Assembly (NCBI GenBank): GCA_022821585.1
Contig: JAJEDI010000023.1
Span: 1-64,000 of the forward strand
Source: Caldilineaceae bacterium
GTDB taxonomy: Bacteria > Chloroflexota > Anaerolineae > Caldilineales > Caldilineaceae
Length of the DNA: 64,000 nt
Direction of reading: 5' to 3'
Positions 25,314 through 33,159 of this stretch are shown piece by piece. Under the pieces are notes generated by a model. The model saw only the letters and a list, made by a program, of their open reading frames with translations, made no database searches and was not told where the DNA came from. The number at the start of each line of letters is the position of its first letter. Position 1 is the first letter of the stretch. Position numbers and translations under genes: made by a program.

Positions 25314-25802
25314 CTATGCTTCTTCGGAACTGACAACGCGTCTGATCACCATGCGTTCGCCCACAAAACCCTCGCGCCAGATGCTCTCACAGGCTTCCGC
25401 TAGGCCTTCCAGGTTTTCGGTAACGGTGGCGAACAAGTTGCCCGGCATGTATCCGGCCGGGCCCAGCAGAAAGTTGTTGCGGCCATAGAACAACGCGATG
25501 TCAATAAACGGTTCGCCGGTACGCCTTTCCGGCGGAATATCGATCGAGGCAGCGTCGACCTCGAAATACAGAAGGTCCCCCCCAATCGGCATGATCGTCG
25601 CATTCTCCTTGCCCGGATCCGCTCCGAGGGGCGGCACCAGCGTATAGACCTCCCGCCCCGCCCACCGGGCATGATACGCGTCCCCCTCCAACGGCAGCGC
25701 ATTCCACACCGCGTCGCACGTGAGCGGCGCCTCCTCGTCAAGTAAGGTAGCAACCCCTCGGACGTTCCGTTTCGCAAAAGAAATCTCGATCTGGCGTGCC
25801 AT
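25314..25802 (-). CDS. DUF3830 family protein 2 (cyclophilin-like fold)
   Basis: The protein has 162 residues and is closely similar to the gene at 12724. Shared blocks are QIEISFAKRNV, EAPLTCDAVWNALPLEG, YHARWAGREVYTL, GKENATIMPIGGDLLYF and FYGRNNFLLGPAGYMPGNLF. The C-terminus is about 18 residues longer (ERMVIRRVVSSEEA). AGGAG precedes the ATG. It stands alone, with repeats on both sides. Having two copies of this family within 13 kb suggests duplication within this catabolic region; the substrate is unknown. Confidence 0.8.
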   Translation of the reverse strand: MARQIEISFAKRNVRGVATLLDEEAPLTCDAVWNALPLEGDAYHARWAGREVYTLVPPLGADPGKENATIMPIGGDLLYFEVDAASIDIPPERRTGEPFIDIALFYGRNNFLLGPAGYMPGNLFATVTENLEGLAEACESIWREGFVGERMVIRRVVSSEEA

Positions 25803-25829
25803 AACTGGTGGCTCCTGGGCCGTCTACCT

Positions 25830-25855
25830 GTAGGGGCACCCCTTGTGGGTGCCCT
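25830..25855. repeat. GTAGGGGC hairpin repeat (copy 3)
   Basis: GTAGGGGCACCC pairs with GGGTGCCC around CTTGT and is followed by a partial echo, GTGGGTGCAC. It lies 27 bases upstream of the DUF3830 start codon, so in the minus-strand transcript it may sit in the leader. Confidence 0.75.
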
Positions 25856-26157
25856 CGTGGGTGCACTACCCTCTAGCGAACTTCACGAATCTCTCAGTCC
25901 CCCGCAGATTGACTACATCTTAGGCCTGCAAACTTCAGGTCAGACAAACGTCAACGACTCCTGAATCTCGTTTGGGGCACAACGGCTCATCCTCTTGCAG
26001 CCGCCTTCGTACGCTGGTCCCTATCCGGACCTGCATTGGGGGTAACTTAACACAGTTCTTCAGAACGTTAAAGACCGAATCAATAAATCGATTCTCCTGC
26101 AGGAAAAAGAGGCGAAACGAAGTACAGCCTCATATTCTTTTCGCATAGTCAACATAA

Positions 26158-26216
26158 GTCCTTCGCGGACATAAAAGTGTTCTTCGCGCCCCTTCGCGTT
26201 CCTTCGCGGATAAAGC
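26158..26216. repeat. TTCGCG repeat array 4
   Basis: A partial unit (CCTTCGCGGACATAAA) and a full unit (GTGTTCTTCGCGCCCCTTCG, then CGTTCCTTCGCGGATAAA) lie here. The array ends 37 bases before the stop codon of the minus-strand dehydrogenase gene and has the same polarity to it as the other three arrays have to theirs. Confidence 0.8.
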
Positions 26217-26253
26217 TGAATTTCAATCAGCCTTCCCAAAGTGTCAGCGGAAA

Positions 26254-27249
26254 CTACGCACCGCGCACATCAAACCGCGGCCTCACCCCCGGATTGAGCA
26301 AATTAAGCGGCAAATCGCCTTGCAACACCCGCCCTACCTCCTCAACCGCCTTCACCCGCACGTCCTGGAAAGCCTGCTCCGAATACCACGCCACGTGCGC
26401 CGTCACCAGGATCCGCTCCGTACAGTACAGCGGATGGTCCGGCCCCGGCGGCTCCTCGTCAACCACATCCACCGCCGCCCCCGCAATCTGCCCCGACTCA
26501 ACCGCCTGAACCAGCGCCGCCGAATCGACAATGCCGCCCCGCGCCGTATTCACCAGAAACGCTGTCGGCTTCATCTTCGCCAGCGCGCTCGCATCGATCA
26601 TCCCCTGCGTCTCTTCCGTCAACGGCAAATGCAAGGTGACCATATCCGACCGCGCCAGCAGCGTCTCAAAGTCAGCAGGTTCCGCGTTCTTGCCTCGTAT
26701 CTCGCTGTCACTGACGTAAGGGTCCCACGCCAGCAACCGCCAGTCAAAACCCGCCGCCTTCCTCGCCACCGACTGACCGATGCGGCCGAATCCAATGATG
26801 CCCAGCGTGCGCCCCGCGCTCCGCTGGATCGGATAGGGCGGTTTCGGCTGCCAGCTTCCGGCGCGCACTTTGGCCGCTTCTGCGTCAATATAGCGAATCG
26901 CATTCAACAGCAGCGCCATCGCATGCGTAGCCACCTCGTCTGTCCCATAATCGGGCACATTGGCAACACAGACGCCCGCCGCAGTCGCGGCCTCCAGGTC
27001 GATGTTGTCCACGCCCACCGAGGGCTTGACGATCGCCGCGCACTGGGGCAATTGCGCCAGCACACCCGCATCGATCCGCACATTTCCAACGATCAGAGCG
27101 GTGGCATCCCTGCCGGCCGCCGCCAGCTCGTCCTGGCTTCGGCACGGGATCTTTTCAAGTTCAACGTTGTACTGCCCTAAGACATCCTGTTCAACCTCCA
27201 GCCCCGGAAAGATATTGGCAGTAACCACGACCCTTCGCTTTTCACTCAT
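26254..27249 (-). CDS. D-2-hydroxyacid dehydrogenase (NAD-dependent)
   Basis: The protein has 331 residues. It reduces 2-oxo acids to D-2-hydroxyacids or the reverse. The Rossmann loop is GFGRIG (153-158). Catalytic residues are R237 in NTARGGI, a glutamate at 265-266 in VDVVDEEPP, and H285 in TAHVAWYSE. It resembles the C-terminal-binding-protein/phosphoglycerate dehydrogenase branch but lacks the extra C-terminal serine-binding domain. Its ATG overlaps the M20 stop by one base (TAATG), so it is the third gene of a tightly coupled operon. A TTCGCG array follows its stop codon. Confidence 0.9.
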   Translation of the reverse strand: MSEKRRVVVTANIFPGLEVEQDVLGQYNVELEKIPCRSQDELAAAGRDATALIVGNVRIDAGVLAQLPQCAAIVKPSVGVDNIDLEAATAAGVCVANVPDYGTDEVATHAMALLLNAIRYIDAEAAKVRAGSWQPKPPYPIQRSAGRTLGIIGFGRIGQSVARKAAGFDWRLLAWDPYVSDSEIRGKNAEPADFETLLARSDMVTLHLPLTEETQGMIDASALAKMKPTAFLVNTARGGIVDSAALVQAVESGQIAGAAVDVVDEEPPGPDHPLYCTERILVTAHVAWYSEQAFQDVRVKAVEEVGRVLQGDLPLNLLNPGVRPRFDVRGA

Positions 27250-28424
27250 TAGTTTGGCTCCGCAACGCCCAGATAGTTGAGAATGGCATGAATGTAGACC
27301 TTCGTGGCCCGCACGACCTGGGCCAGTTCGACCCGTTCGAGTTCCGAATGTGCCGTCAGATAGCTGGCGCCGTAATAGAGCGCGGGGACGTGCGCAAGAT
27401 GAATAAAATGGGGTACGTTGGCCGCCGCCCTCGTCCCGGCCAGCGGCAGCTCGCTGCCCGTCACCAGCTCATGCCCTTGCCGCAGCACCTGCGCCAGCCG
27501 CTCCCCTTCGTCCACACTGTAGCCCTCGATCCCATCCAGCCACACCTCGACTTCCGCCCCGCTCTCCTCCTGCACCCGTGCCGCCAGTCTCGCAAACTCC
27601 TCACGGATCTCGTCCAGACTGCACCCCGGGCCAAACCGTCGCGTCCCGCCAATAACGCACCCCGCCGGCATGCGGTTAAAGTAATCCCCACCTTGAAACC
27701 GCCCAATGAAGATCGATTCCGCACCCAAATACGGGTGCCGTATCTCGGCAAGCTCTGTCGCTTTCTCTTGCAACAGTTGCACGGCCCGGTACCCCGCCAT
27801 CACCGCGTGGGGAGCTCCCGCGTCGGCCACAGTTTCATGTATTCCTTCTTCATCCCCCGCAATCCTGAGCTCCCAGAAGACAAGGCCCATGCCTGTAATT
27901 GGCAGGTCCTTCCCGCCCAGTTCGGTAACGATCACCGCGTCGCCGTGAACGCCTTTTCCGATCAGCGAAATCAGCGTCTCATTCGTGGCGCTCTCATGTC
28001 GGCCATGCGCCGTCAACAGCAGGTCCCCATCCAACTCAACCCCCGCTTCGCATAGAACCCGCGCAGCCTCCGCCATCGCCGCCAGCGACGCCTTCATATC
28101 CTCGGACCCGCGTCCGTGGATATAACCGCCCTCAAACCGCGGCTCCGGCCCGGGCAAATCAACCGTATCCGTATGCCCGTCCAGCTGCAGCGTGGGCCCT
28201 CCATTTCCTCCCCGCATCCAGGCGACGACGCTGGGGCTGTCGGGAAACTCATCGTCCAACTCCACTTCCAGCCCCGCCGCCCGCAACTCTTCAGCGTAAA
28301 ACTCGGAAACGGCCCGCTCCTCTCCCGGCGGACTGGGAATGCGCACCATGTCCAAAGTGAGTTCCAGAATCCGCTGCGGATCAACCTTCTCGGCCAGGGA
28401 TGCCGCCAGACGATCTGTGTTCAC
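27249..28424 (-). CDS. M20 family metallohydrolase (ArgE/DapE-like)
   Basis: The protein has 391 residues with a GTG start directly after the PhyH stop codon. The first metal motif is intact as GHTDTV (H84, D86), and a second aspartate lies in GRGSEDMK (D109). The usual DEE motif, which gives the catalytic glutamate, is here GRHESA with E144, so one acidic ligand is replaced. A dimerisation domain follows, and a C-terminal histidine lies in SYLTAHSELE. M20 enzymes cleave N-acyl or peptide-like amide bonds. Position between a PhyH oxygenase and a hydroxyacid dehydrogenase suggests a hydroxylated amide is cleaved and then oxidised. Confidence 0.85.
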   Translation of the reverse strand: MNTDRLAASLAEKVDPQRILELTLDMVRIPSPPGEERAVSEFYAEELRAAGLEVELDDEFPDSPSVVAWMRGGNGGPTLQLDGHTDTVDLPGPEPRFEGGYIHGRGSEDMKASLAAMAEAARVLCEAGVELDGDLLLTAHGRHESATNETLISLIGKGVHGDAVIVTELGGKDLPITGMGLVFWELRIAGDEEGIHETVADAGAPHAVMAGYRAVQLLQEKATELAEIRHPYLGAESIFIGRFQGGDYFNRMPAGCVIGGTRRFGPGCSLDEIREEFARLAARVQEESGAEVEVWLDGIEGYSVDEGERLAQVLRQGHELVTGSELPLAGTRAAANVPHFIHLAHVPALYYGASYLTAHSELERVELAQVVRATKVYIHAILNYLGVAEPN

Positions 28425-29240
28425 TCAGCCCTCCACCCAGTGTTCGAATAGCGGCTGCACTTCTGTAGGCAAACCCGCAAATACTTCGGGCTTCACCGCC
28501 GCGACCTCATTCTCCGACAGACCCGTTGCCTCCATCTGTCTAGCCCGCTCTCTCGACCCCGGCCTCAGTCCATTCAGGTTCAGCCACCACGGCGCGAACC
28601 GGATCGCAATCGCCACCCGCGCGCTGTCCGTGCGGTTTGCCCCCGCCGCGTGCCACATCCTGCTATCCATCACCAGGACGCTGCCCGCCTCGCCCGTCGC
28701 CTGAATCTCCGTCGGGTAAGGCGTGTCCTCATCGTGGCTGCAACCCGCCGCGCTCGGGTTCGTCTCCATCCGGTGACTGCCAGGCACGACGATCGTCGCG
28801 CCGTTCTCCGCACTAAACGGAGATAGCATCCACAACGTCGTGAAGTGGGCCACAATATCCGGATACGGAGCCGGAATATGCCCTGCATTGCGCTGGTTAA
28901 ACGGCCAGTCAGAGTGCAAGCCCCCGCGCTCGTTGCCCGGATAGTTGATCATCGCCGTCGTATAGGAAACGCGCACGTTCGTACCCAACGCCGCCCTGAC
29001 CAGTCCGATGAAACCGGGTCTCACCAAATAGGGCGCAAAAGACTGATCGTAATTGATCAATCCCGAACGATGGCCGATGTTCGCCGGCGCGTCCGGCCGC
29101 TGGTGCCGCAGCGTCGCCGCCGCCACACTCTCCCGCACCGCCGTAACTTCATCCGCAGGAATCACCTCCTCCACAACGCACCACCCGTCCAGCTTCAAAT
29201 GCAGGAGTTGCTCTTCAAGAGTCTTGTCCGGCGCCATCAC
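28425..29240 (-). CDS. Phytanoyl-CoA dioxygenase (PhyH) family oxygenase 4
   Basis: The protein has 271 residues. The facial triad is H109 and D111 in LHSDWPF and H197 in RMWHAAGAN. R208 or R214 in ARVAIAIRF should bind 2-oxoglutarate. It shares the H-x-DWP and DSR-W-H forms with the PhyH at 6246. It heads the three-gene operon with M20 and dehydrogenase genes, with no spacer bases. The upstream 1.4 kb contains no gene, so its promoter lies there, on the strand opposite to the ABC operon that starts at 30681. Confidence 0.9.
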   Translation of the reverse strand: MMAPDKTLEEQLLHLKLDGWCVVEEVIPADEVTAVRESVAAATLRHQRPDAPANIGHRSGLINYDQSFAPYLVRPGFIGLVRAALGTNVRVSYTTAMINYPGNERGGLHSDWPFNQRNAGHIPAPYPDIVAHFTTLWMLSPFSAENGATIVVPGSHRMETNPSAAGCSHDEDTPYPTEIQATGEAGSVLVMDSRMWHAAGANRTDSARVAIAIRFAPWWLNLNGLRPGSRERARQMEATGLSENEVAAVKPEVFAGLPTEVQPLFEHWVEG

Positions 29241-29455
29241 TCTATCCTTTTTTGGTCGGTTCGGGTCGCTCGTATTGCGGCTCTTGGCCGGGGAAGCTCA
29301 GGAGGCAGGTTGTCCAACCCAAGCCCAGCACTGGCGACGACAATTATACCACCCTTGGACTGAAAATGTAGAGGGTGCATAGAAGAAAGTCCCGTTCATG
29401 ACCCGGACTTCAACGACTGGGAACGCAGAAGCCCTGTCCCCGCTCGAATCGCCCC

Positions 29456-29482
29456 GTAGGGGCACCCCTTGTGGGTGCCCTG
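29456..29482. repeat. GTAGGGGC hairpin repeat (copy 4)
   Basis: GTAGGGGCACCC pairs with GGGTGCCC around CTTGT. It is identical in its core to the copies at 11361 and 25830, in the same orientation. Confidence 0.75.
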
Positions 29483-29869
29483 GCGGATCCACGCAAATCT
29501 CAGGTCATCGAAACCCCAACGCCCCCCAAACTCTCGAAACTCGAACCCAAAAAATTACGCATAAATTCCGCCAAAATGCCAGCCTTTCTGTGTTACAATG
29601 TGACTGATTAAACGGCCCGGGAATAAACTCTCTGCAACCACCGGCAGTTACAAGCCAGGACACGATCGCGCCGCCGACTCCACGTCCGCGACACCCAACT
29701 GGTCGACCACCCAAGCCTGTCCCGAAATTAGGCACGGTGGCCTGCGCGCACATAACATCCGTGATTTCCCTGGCAGCTACCCAGCCCGGAAACCGCCCAC
29801 GATGTGGTCGGCAGACGCAAAATGCGCTCCGCAACAAAAGCCGGAAAAAATGAGACCATCTGACTTAAG

Positions 29870-29927
29870 CCGACATGCACCCGACATTTCCCGCCTTGAC
29901 CCGACATTGGCGAACGAGACCCGACAT
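29870..29927. repeat. Phased CCGACAT repeats
   Basis: CCGACAT occurs at 29870, 29881, 29901 and 29921, in direct orientation. The last three are exactly 20 bases apart, two turns of B-DNA, which places them on one face of the helix. Each is preceded by C, mostly as GACCCGACAT. Such spacing is typical of cooperative protein binding, for example iterons or transposase-end sites. Confidence 0.65.
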
Positions 29928-30102
29928 GAATCGACCAAACCCGCCAATTCACGACAAACGGCACCTCAAAAGCAGTGTGATCGACGTGTTACTGCGCCTG
30001 CGAGGGTCCCAATGAGGCGGCCGGAACAGGAAATCGACCCCGGAAACGGTCAAACCTGTTCAAAATAGCACCGTCGAAAATGACGGGAAAAAAGAAAAAC
30101 AC

Positions 30103-30150
30103 CCGACTTTGCCCGACTTTCGCCTACATGAGCCGACTTTGCCCGACTTT
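30103..30150. repeat. Phased CCGACTTT repeats (10-bp period)
   Basis: Five consecutive decamers read ACCCGACTTT, GCCCGACTTT, a degenerate CGCCTACATG, AGCCGACTTT and GCCCGACTTT. CCGACTTT therefore starts at 30103, 30113, 30133 and 30143, in the same orientation as the CCGACAT cluster 176 bases away. An A-rich stretch lies just before. It is probably a protein-binding array. Confidence 0.7.
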
Positions 30151-30680
30151 TCTGCTCCAAACGCGCACAAAAAGCTATACACCGGGATCATTCCCATAAC
30201 TCTCGTACAACTCTCGCAATCGCTCATCCAACCACGCCTGCGGCTGTCGCAATCACAGTTCAGACAACCACCACCAGCCCATAACGCACACAGCAAAAAT
30301 GTTGCCATTCCCTGCCGCATCCGATAGAATTACACGCGCTTTGGGTATGCGACGCCGGTGGCCAACTCCCGAAGGCTCCCGTGCAGCAAGAATCGACCCT
30401 GAACTCTTCCACAGACGTGCCCGGCCAAATGACAAATCTTCTTCCGACTGTTCGGTAGACGATCCGCAGGTGCTGTCTCCTCCGACAGGACCATACCTGC
30501 CTGTTCCCGCATGCCGCCTGCCACCATTCCAGGTGCAATGTATCCGTCAGAGACACTTCGCAATCTTGACTGAGCGACACCACCAGCACAGGAGGATCAA
30601 CGGCCCGAACGGAGACGATGAAATACCCCAACGTACAACAGTCTCAAACAGTCTGCATCGCAAAGGAGAGCATAACCAAA

Positions 30681-32150
30681 ATGGCCAAAGTCAATTCCTA
30701 TGAAAAGACAGTCGTCCAGACCGGCGTCAGCCGCCGCAGCTTCCTGAAAAGCACGGCCGCAGTCACCGGACTCGCCCTCGCCACCAGCGCCTGTGTCGCC
30801 CCCGGCCCGCAAGCAGCCAGCGACATGGCAGCGCCCTCTGAGGAACCCGTTAACATCCAAATCTGGTGGCGGCTCAGACCTACCATTGAAGGCGCAATCC
30901 AGGTCTTTGAGGAAACGCACCCCCACATCACCGTTTCTCTGGGCGACCTCGGTGAAGCCGTCTACGGTACCCCCAAATACGTAACCGCCGTCGCCGCCGG
31001 TAAAGGACCCGACGTCTCCTACCAGAACCGGCACACCTTCCGCCAGTTCGCCTCCCGCAACCTCTACCGACCCATCGAAGACCTCTTGGAACGCGATAAC
31101 CTCGACAAGGGCAACTTCATGGCCGGACCCATCGCCGATCTCACCTGGCAGGGAACCCTGTATGGCCTGCCCCATACCGCCGGCACGCGCTACTTCTTCT
31201 GGAATCGCACCCACTTTGAAGAGGCCGGTCTCGATCCCGACGTCGGCCCCGAAACCTGGGACGACATCATGGAGATGGCGCCGCAGCTCAACAAGATGGA
31301 AGGCGATAAGATCGTCCGCTACGGCTTCCTCCCCCACTTCCCGCCCGGCCTCTCCGACCAGCTGCTAATCTACGCCATGGAAAACGGCGGCGTCAGCCAG
31401 TCCGAAGACGGCCGCACCAACCTCATCAACACCGCTCCATGGGTCGAAGCCCTTGAGTGGTGCGTCCACATGATCGACGAGTTCGGCGGCGGCAACGCCG
31501 CAGCCTCCTCCTTCATGGAAGGCTTCGCCGGTCAGCCGGTGGATCCCTTTGCCCAGGGCCAGGTCTCCATGTGCTCCTACGGCAACTGGATGATCGGCCG
31601 CTATGCCAAGTTCCCCGACCTCGACTACGACGGCACCGGCCTTATGCCTGTCTCGGCCGCCAATGAAGGCGCCCAGGTCAACTGGTCCTGCGGCTGGACA
31701 TTCGTCATTGACCCCAACACCGAGCTCGTCGAACAGGGTTGGGAATTCATGAAGTGGGTGATCAGCGAAGACTATGTGCGCGCCGCCGGAACCGTCGGTC
31801 TTGAGCTGGAGAAGGAAGAGTGGGCCCGTCAGCAGCTGCCCGGCGAACCCATCTTCGCCCCCACACCGCCCGTCTACCAGCCGGCTATGCAGTTCATGCT
31901 GGATGAGTACTACGCCGTCCTGCCCGAACGCCAGAAGCTCATGATGGAGAGATACCTCGATTCCGAGACCTTCTCCGTCGGCTGCGGACAGATCGCCGGC
32001 CTCGCCGCCGCCGAACTCTGGATCGGCTTCAAGAACGCCTGGGAGTCTGCCCTCACCAAGAAACAGACCCCCCAGGAAGCCCTTGACGCCTCCCACGCCG
32101 ACGTCCAGAAGGCGCTCGACGCCGCCTGGGAGAATCTGGAGTCCGCATAG
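30681..32150 (+). CDS. ABC importer solute-binding lipoprotein 2 (carbohydrate type)
   Basis: The protein has 489 residues from the ATG before AKVNSYEK, which has AAAGGAG upstream; a start 63 bases earlier has no such site. The N-terminus carries a twin-arginine motif, S17-R-R-S-F-L-K23, followed by a hydrophobic stretch and a cysteine at C38 (TSAC), so Tat export with lipid attachment is likely. The mature protein has IQIWWRLRPTIEGAIQVFEE and FFWNRTHFEEAGLDPD, typical of family 1 sugar-binding proteins. Two permease genes follow. The sequence differs considerably from the first binding protein, so it probably serves another substrate. Confidence 0.9.
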   Translation: MAKVNSYEKTVVQTGVSRRSFLKSTAAVTGLALATSACVAPGPQAASDMAAPSEEPVNIQIWWRLRPTIEGAIQVFEETHPHITVSLGDLGEAVYGTPKYVTAVAAGKGPDVSYQNRHTFRQFASRNLYRPIEDLLERDNLDKGNFMAGPIADLTWQGTLYGLPHTAGTRYFFWNRTHFEEAGLDPDVGPETWDDIMEMAPQLNKMEGDKIVRYGFLPHFPPGLSDQLLIYAMENGGVSQSEDGRTNLINTAPWVEALEWCVHMIDEFGGGNAAASSFMEGFAGQPVDPFAQGQVSMCSYGNWMIGRYAKFPDLDYDGTGLMPVSAANEGAQVNWSCGWTFVIDPNTELVEQGWEFMKWVISEDYVRAAGTVGLELEKEEWARQQLPGEPIFAPTPPVYQPAMQFMLDEYYAVLPERQKLMMERYLDSETFSVGCGQIAGLAAAELWIGFKNAWESALTKKQTPQEALDASHADVQKALDAAWENLESA

Positions 32151-32161
32151 TCGCTATTGAA

Positions 32162-32212
32162 AACTGGCAGAACCGGACGGCCTTCCGTCGCTCCGGTTCC
32201 GCCAGTTCTTTT
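32162..32212 (+). terminator. Intra-operon hairpin between binding protein 2 and permease 2A
   Basis: AACTGGCAGAACCGG (32162-32176) pairs with CCGGTTCCGCCAGTT (32193-32207) with one mismatch, and ACGG/CCGT pair inside. CTTTTG follows. As in the first ABC operon it separates the binding protein from the permeases and may act as a partial terminator or stabiliser. Confidence 0.65.
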
Positions 32213-32240
32213 GTCCGCGCGACCAACCAGGACAGTCGCT

Positions 32241-33155
32241 ATGACCACTGCCCAACCCAAACCCAGGCTCACCAACGCTGCCCGAGAGGCCCTGACCTGC
32301 TACCTCTTTCTCCTCCCTTGGGGCATCGGCTTCCTCGCCTTTGTCATCGGTCCGGTCGTCGCCTCTTTCGTGCTGGGTTTCATGGACTATGAAATCGTCA
32401 CACCTGCCCGCTGGGTCGGCCTCGCCAACTACATCGAGCTCTTTACCGACGATCAGCGCTTCGGAATGTCGATGGGCAACACACTCTACTATGTCCTCGT
32501 CTTCGTGCCGTTCCACGTCATTATCGCCACACTCCTGGCCCTCCTCCTCAATCAGAAGGCGCGCGGCATCGCCGTCTACCGCACGCTATTCTATGTACCT
32601 TCTATCGTGCCCATCGTCGCCGGCGCCATTCTTTGGGTCTGGATCCTGCAGCCCGAGTGGGGCCTCATCAACTCGACATTGAGAATGGTCGGCATCGAAG
32701 GACCGCTCTGGCTCGCGTCGCTCACCTGGTCCAAACCGGCCCTCATCCTCATGGCGCTTTGGGGCTCCGGTGCCGCCATGATCATCGTCCTCGCCGGCCT
32801 CCAGGGCGTCCCCCAGCATCTCTATGAGGCCGCCGAAATCGACGGCGCCAACCGCTGGCAGCGCTTCCAGCACGTCACCATACCCATGCTGAGCCCCACC
32901 CTCTTCTTCATTCTCGTTCTCAGCGTCATCGCCTCCTTCCAGGTCTTCACCACCGCCTATGTAATGACCGGCGGCGGGCCCGCAGAATCGACCCTCTTCT
33001 ACATGCTCTACCTCTACCGCCGCGCCTTCGTCCTCCTGGACATGGGCTATGCCGCCAGCATGGCCTGGATCCTCTTTGTAGCCGTCCTTGCACTCACCTT
33101 GATTCAGTTCAAGCTTGCCAGCCGTTGGGTCTACTACGAAGTGGAGCAGAGCTGA
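32241..33155 (+). CDS. ABC importer permease 2A (MalF/UgpA type)
   Basis: The protein has 304 residues, starting at the ATG of MTTAQPK with AGGACA upstream; an earlier frame-internal start would include the hairpin region. Six membrane spans are predicted. The EAA loop is EAAEIDGANRWQRFQHVTIP. YVMTGGGPAESTLFYMLYLY is the usual periplasmic/TM segment of sugar permeases. The sequence is parallel to the permease at 14899, showing that the two cassettes are paralogous. It is followed after four bases by the second permease. Confidence 0.92.
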   Translation: MTTAQPKPRLTNAAREALTCYLFLLPWGIGFLAFVIGPVVASFVLGFMDYEIVTPARWVGLANYIELFTDDQRFGMSMGNTLYYVLVFVPFHVIIATLLALLLNQKARGIAVYRTLFYVPSIVPIVAGAILWVWILQPEWGLINSTLRMVGIEGPLWLASLTWSKPALILMALWGSGAAMIIVLAGLQGVPQHLYEAAEIDGANRWQRFQHVTIPMLSPTLFFILVLSVIASFQVFTTAYVMTGGGPAESTLFYMLYLYRRAFVLLDMGYAASMAWILFVAVLALTLIQFKLASRWVYYEVEQS

Positions 33156-33159
33156 CGCC

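Larger units (their letters stand above)
25803..26253. other. Intergenic region with hairpin repeat and TTCGCG array
   Basis: These 451 bases contain a GTAGGGGC hairpin at 25830-25855 and a TTCGCG array at 26158-26216. The middle part (about 25900-26150) is AT-richer and may hold the promoter of the DUF3830 gene on the minus strand. I see no gene. Confidence 0.55.
29241..30680. other. 1.4-kb gene-free divergent region with repeat clusters
   Basis: I find no supported gene here; the open frames are short, mutually overlapping and without family resemblance. The region holds the fourth GTAGGGGC hairpin (29456-29482) and two clusters of phased CCGAC repeats (29870-29927 and 30103-30150). It is bordered by divergent operons, so promoters for both should be inside. 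Size and repeat content are compatible with the decayed site of a mobile element or with a large regulatory region. Confidence 0.55.

Noticed and set aside
12511..26216. TTCGCG arrays as CRISPR
   Set aside because: Units are tandem and degenerate with no unique spacers of constant length, and no cas gene is in the window.
29505..29964. Two overlapping minus-strand open frames in the 1.4-kb gap
   Set aside because: They are short, run through the phased repeats, and have no family resemblance or ribosome-binding site.
29870..30150. An intact insertion sequence bounded by the CCGAC clusters
   Set aside because: Both clusters point the same way rather than being inverted, and the 176 bases between them cannot encode a transposase.
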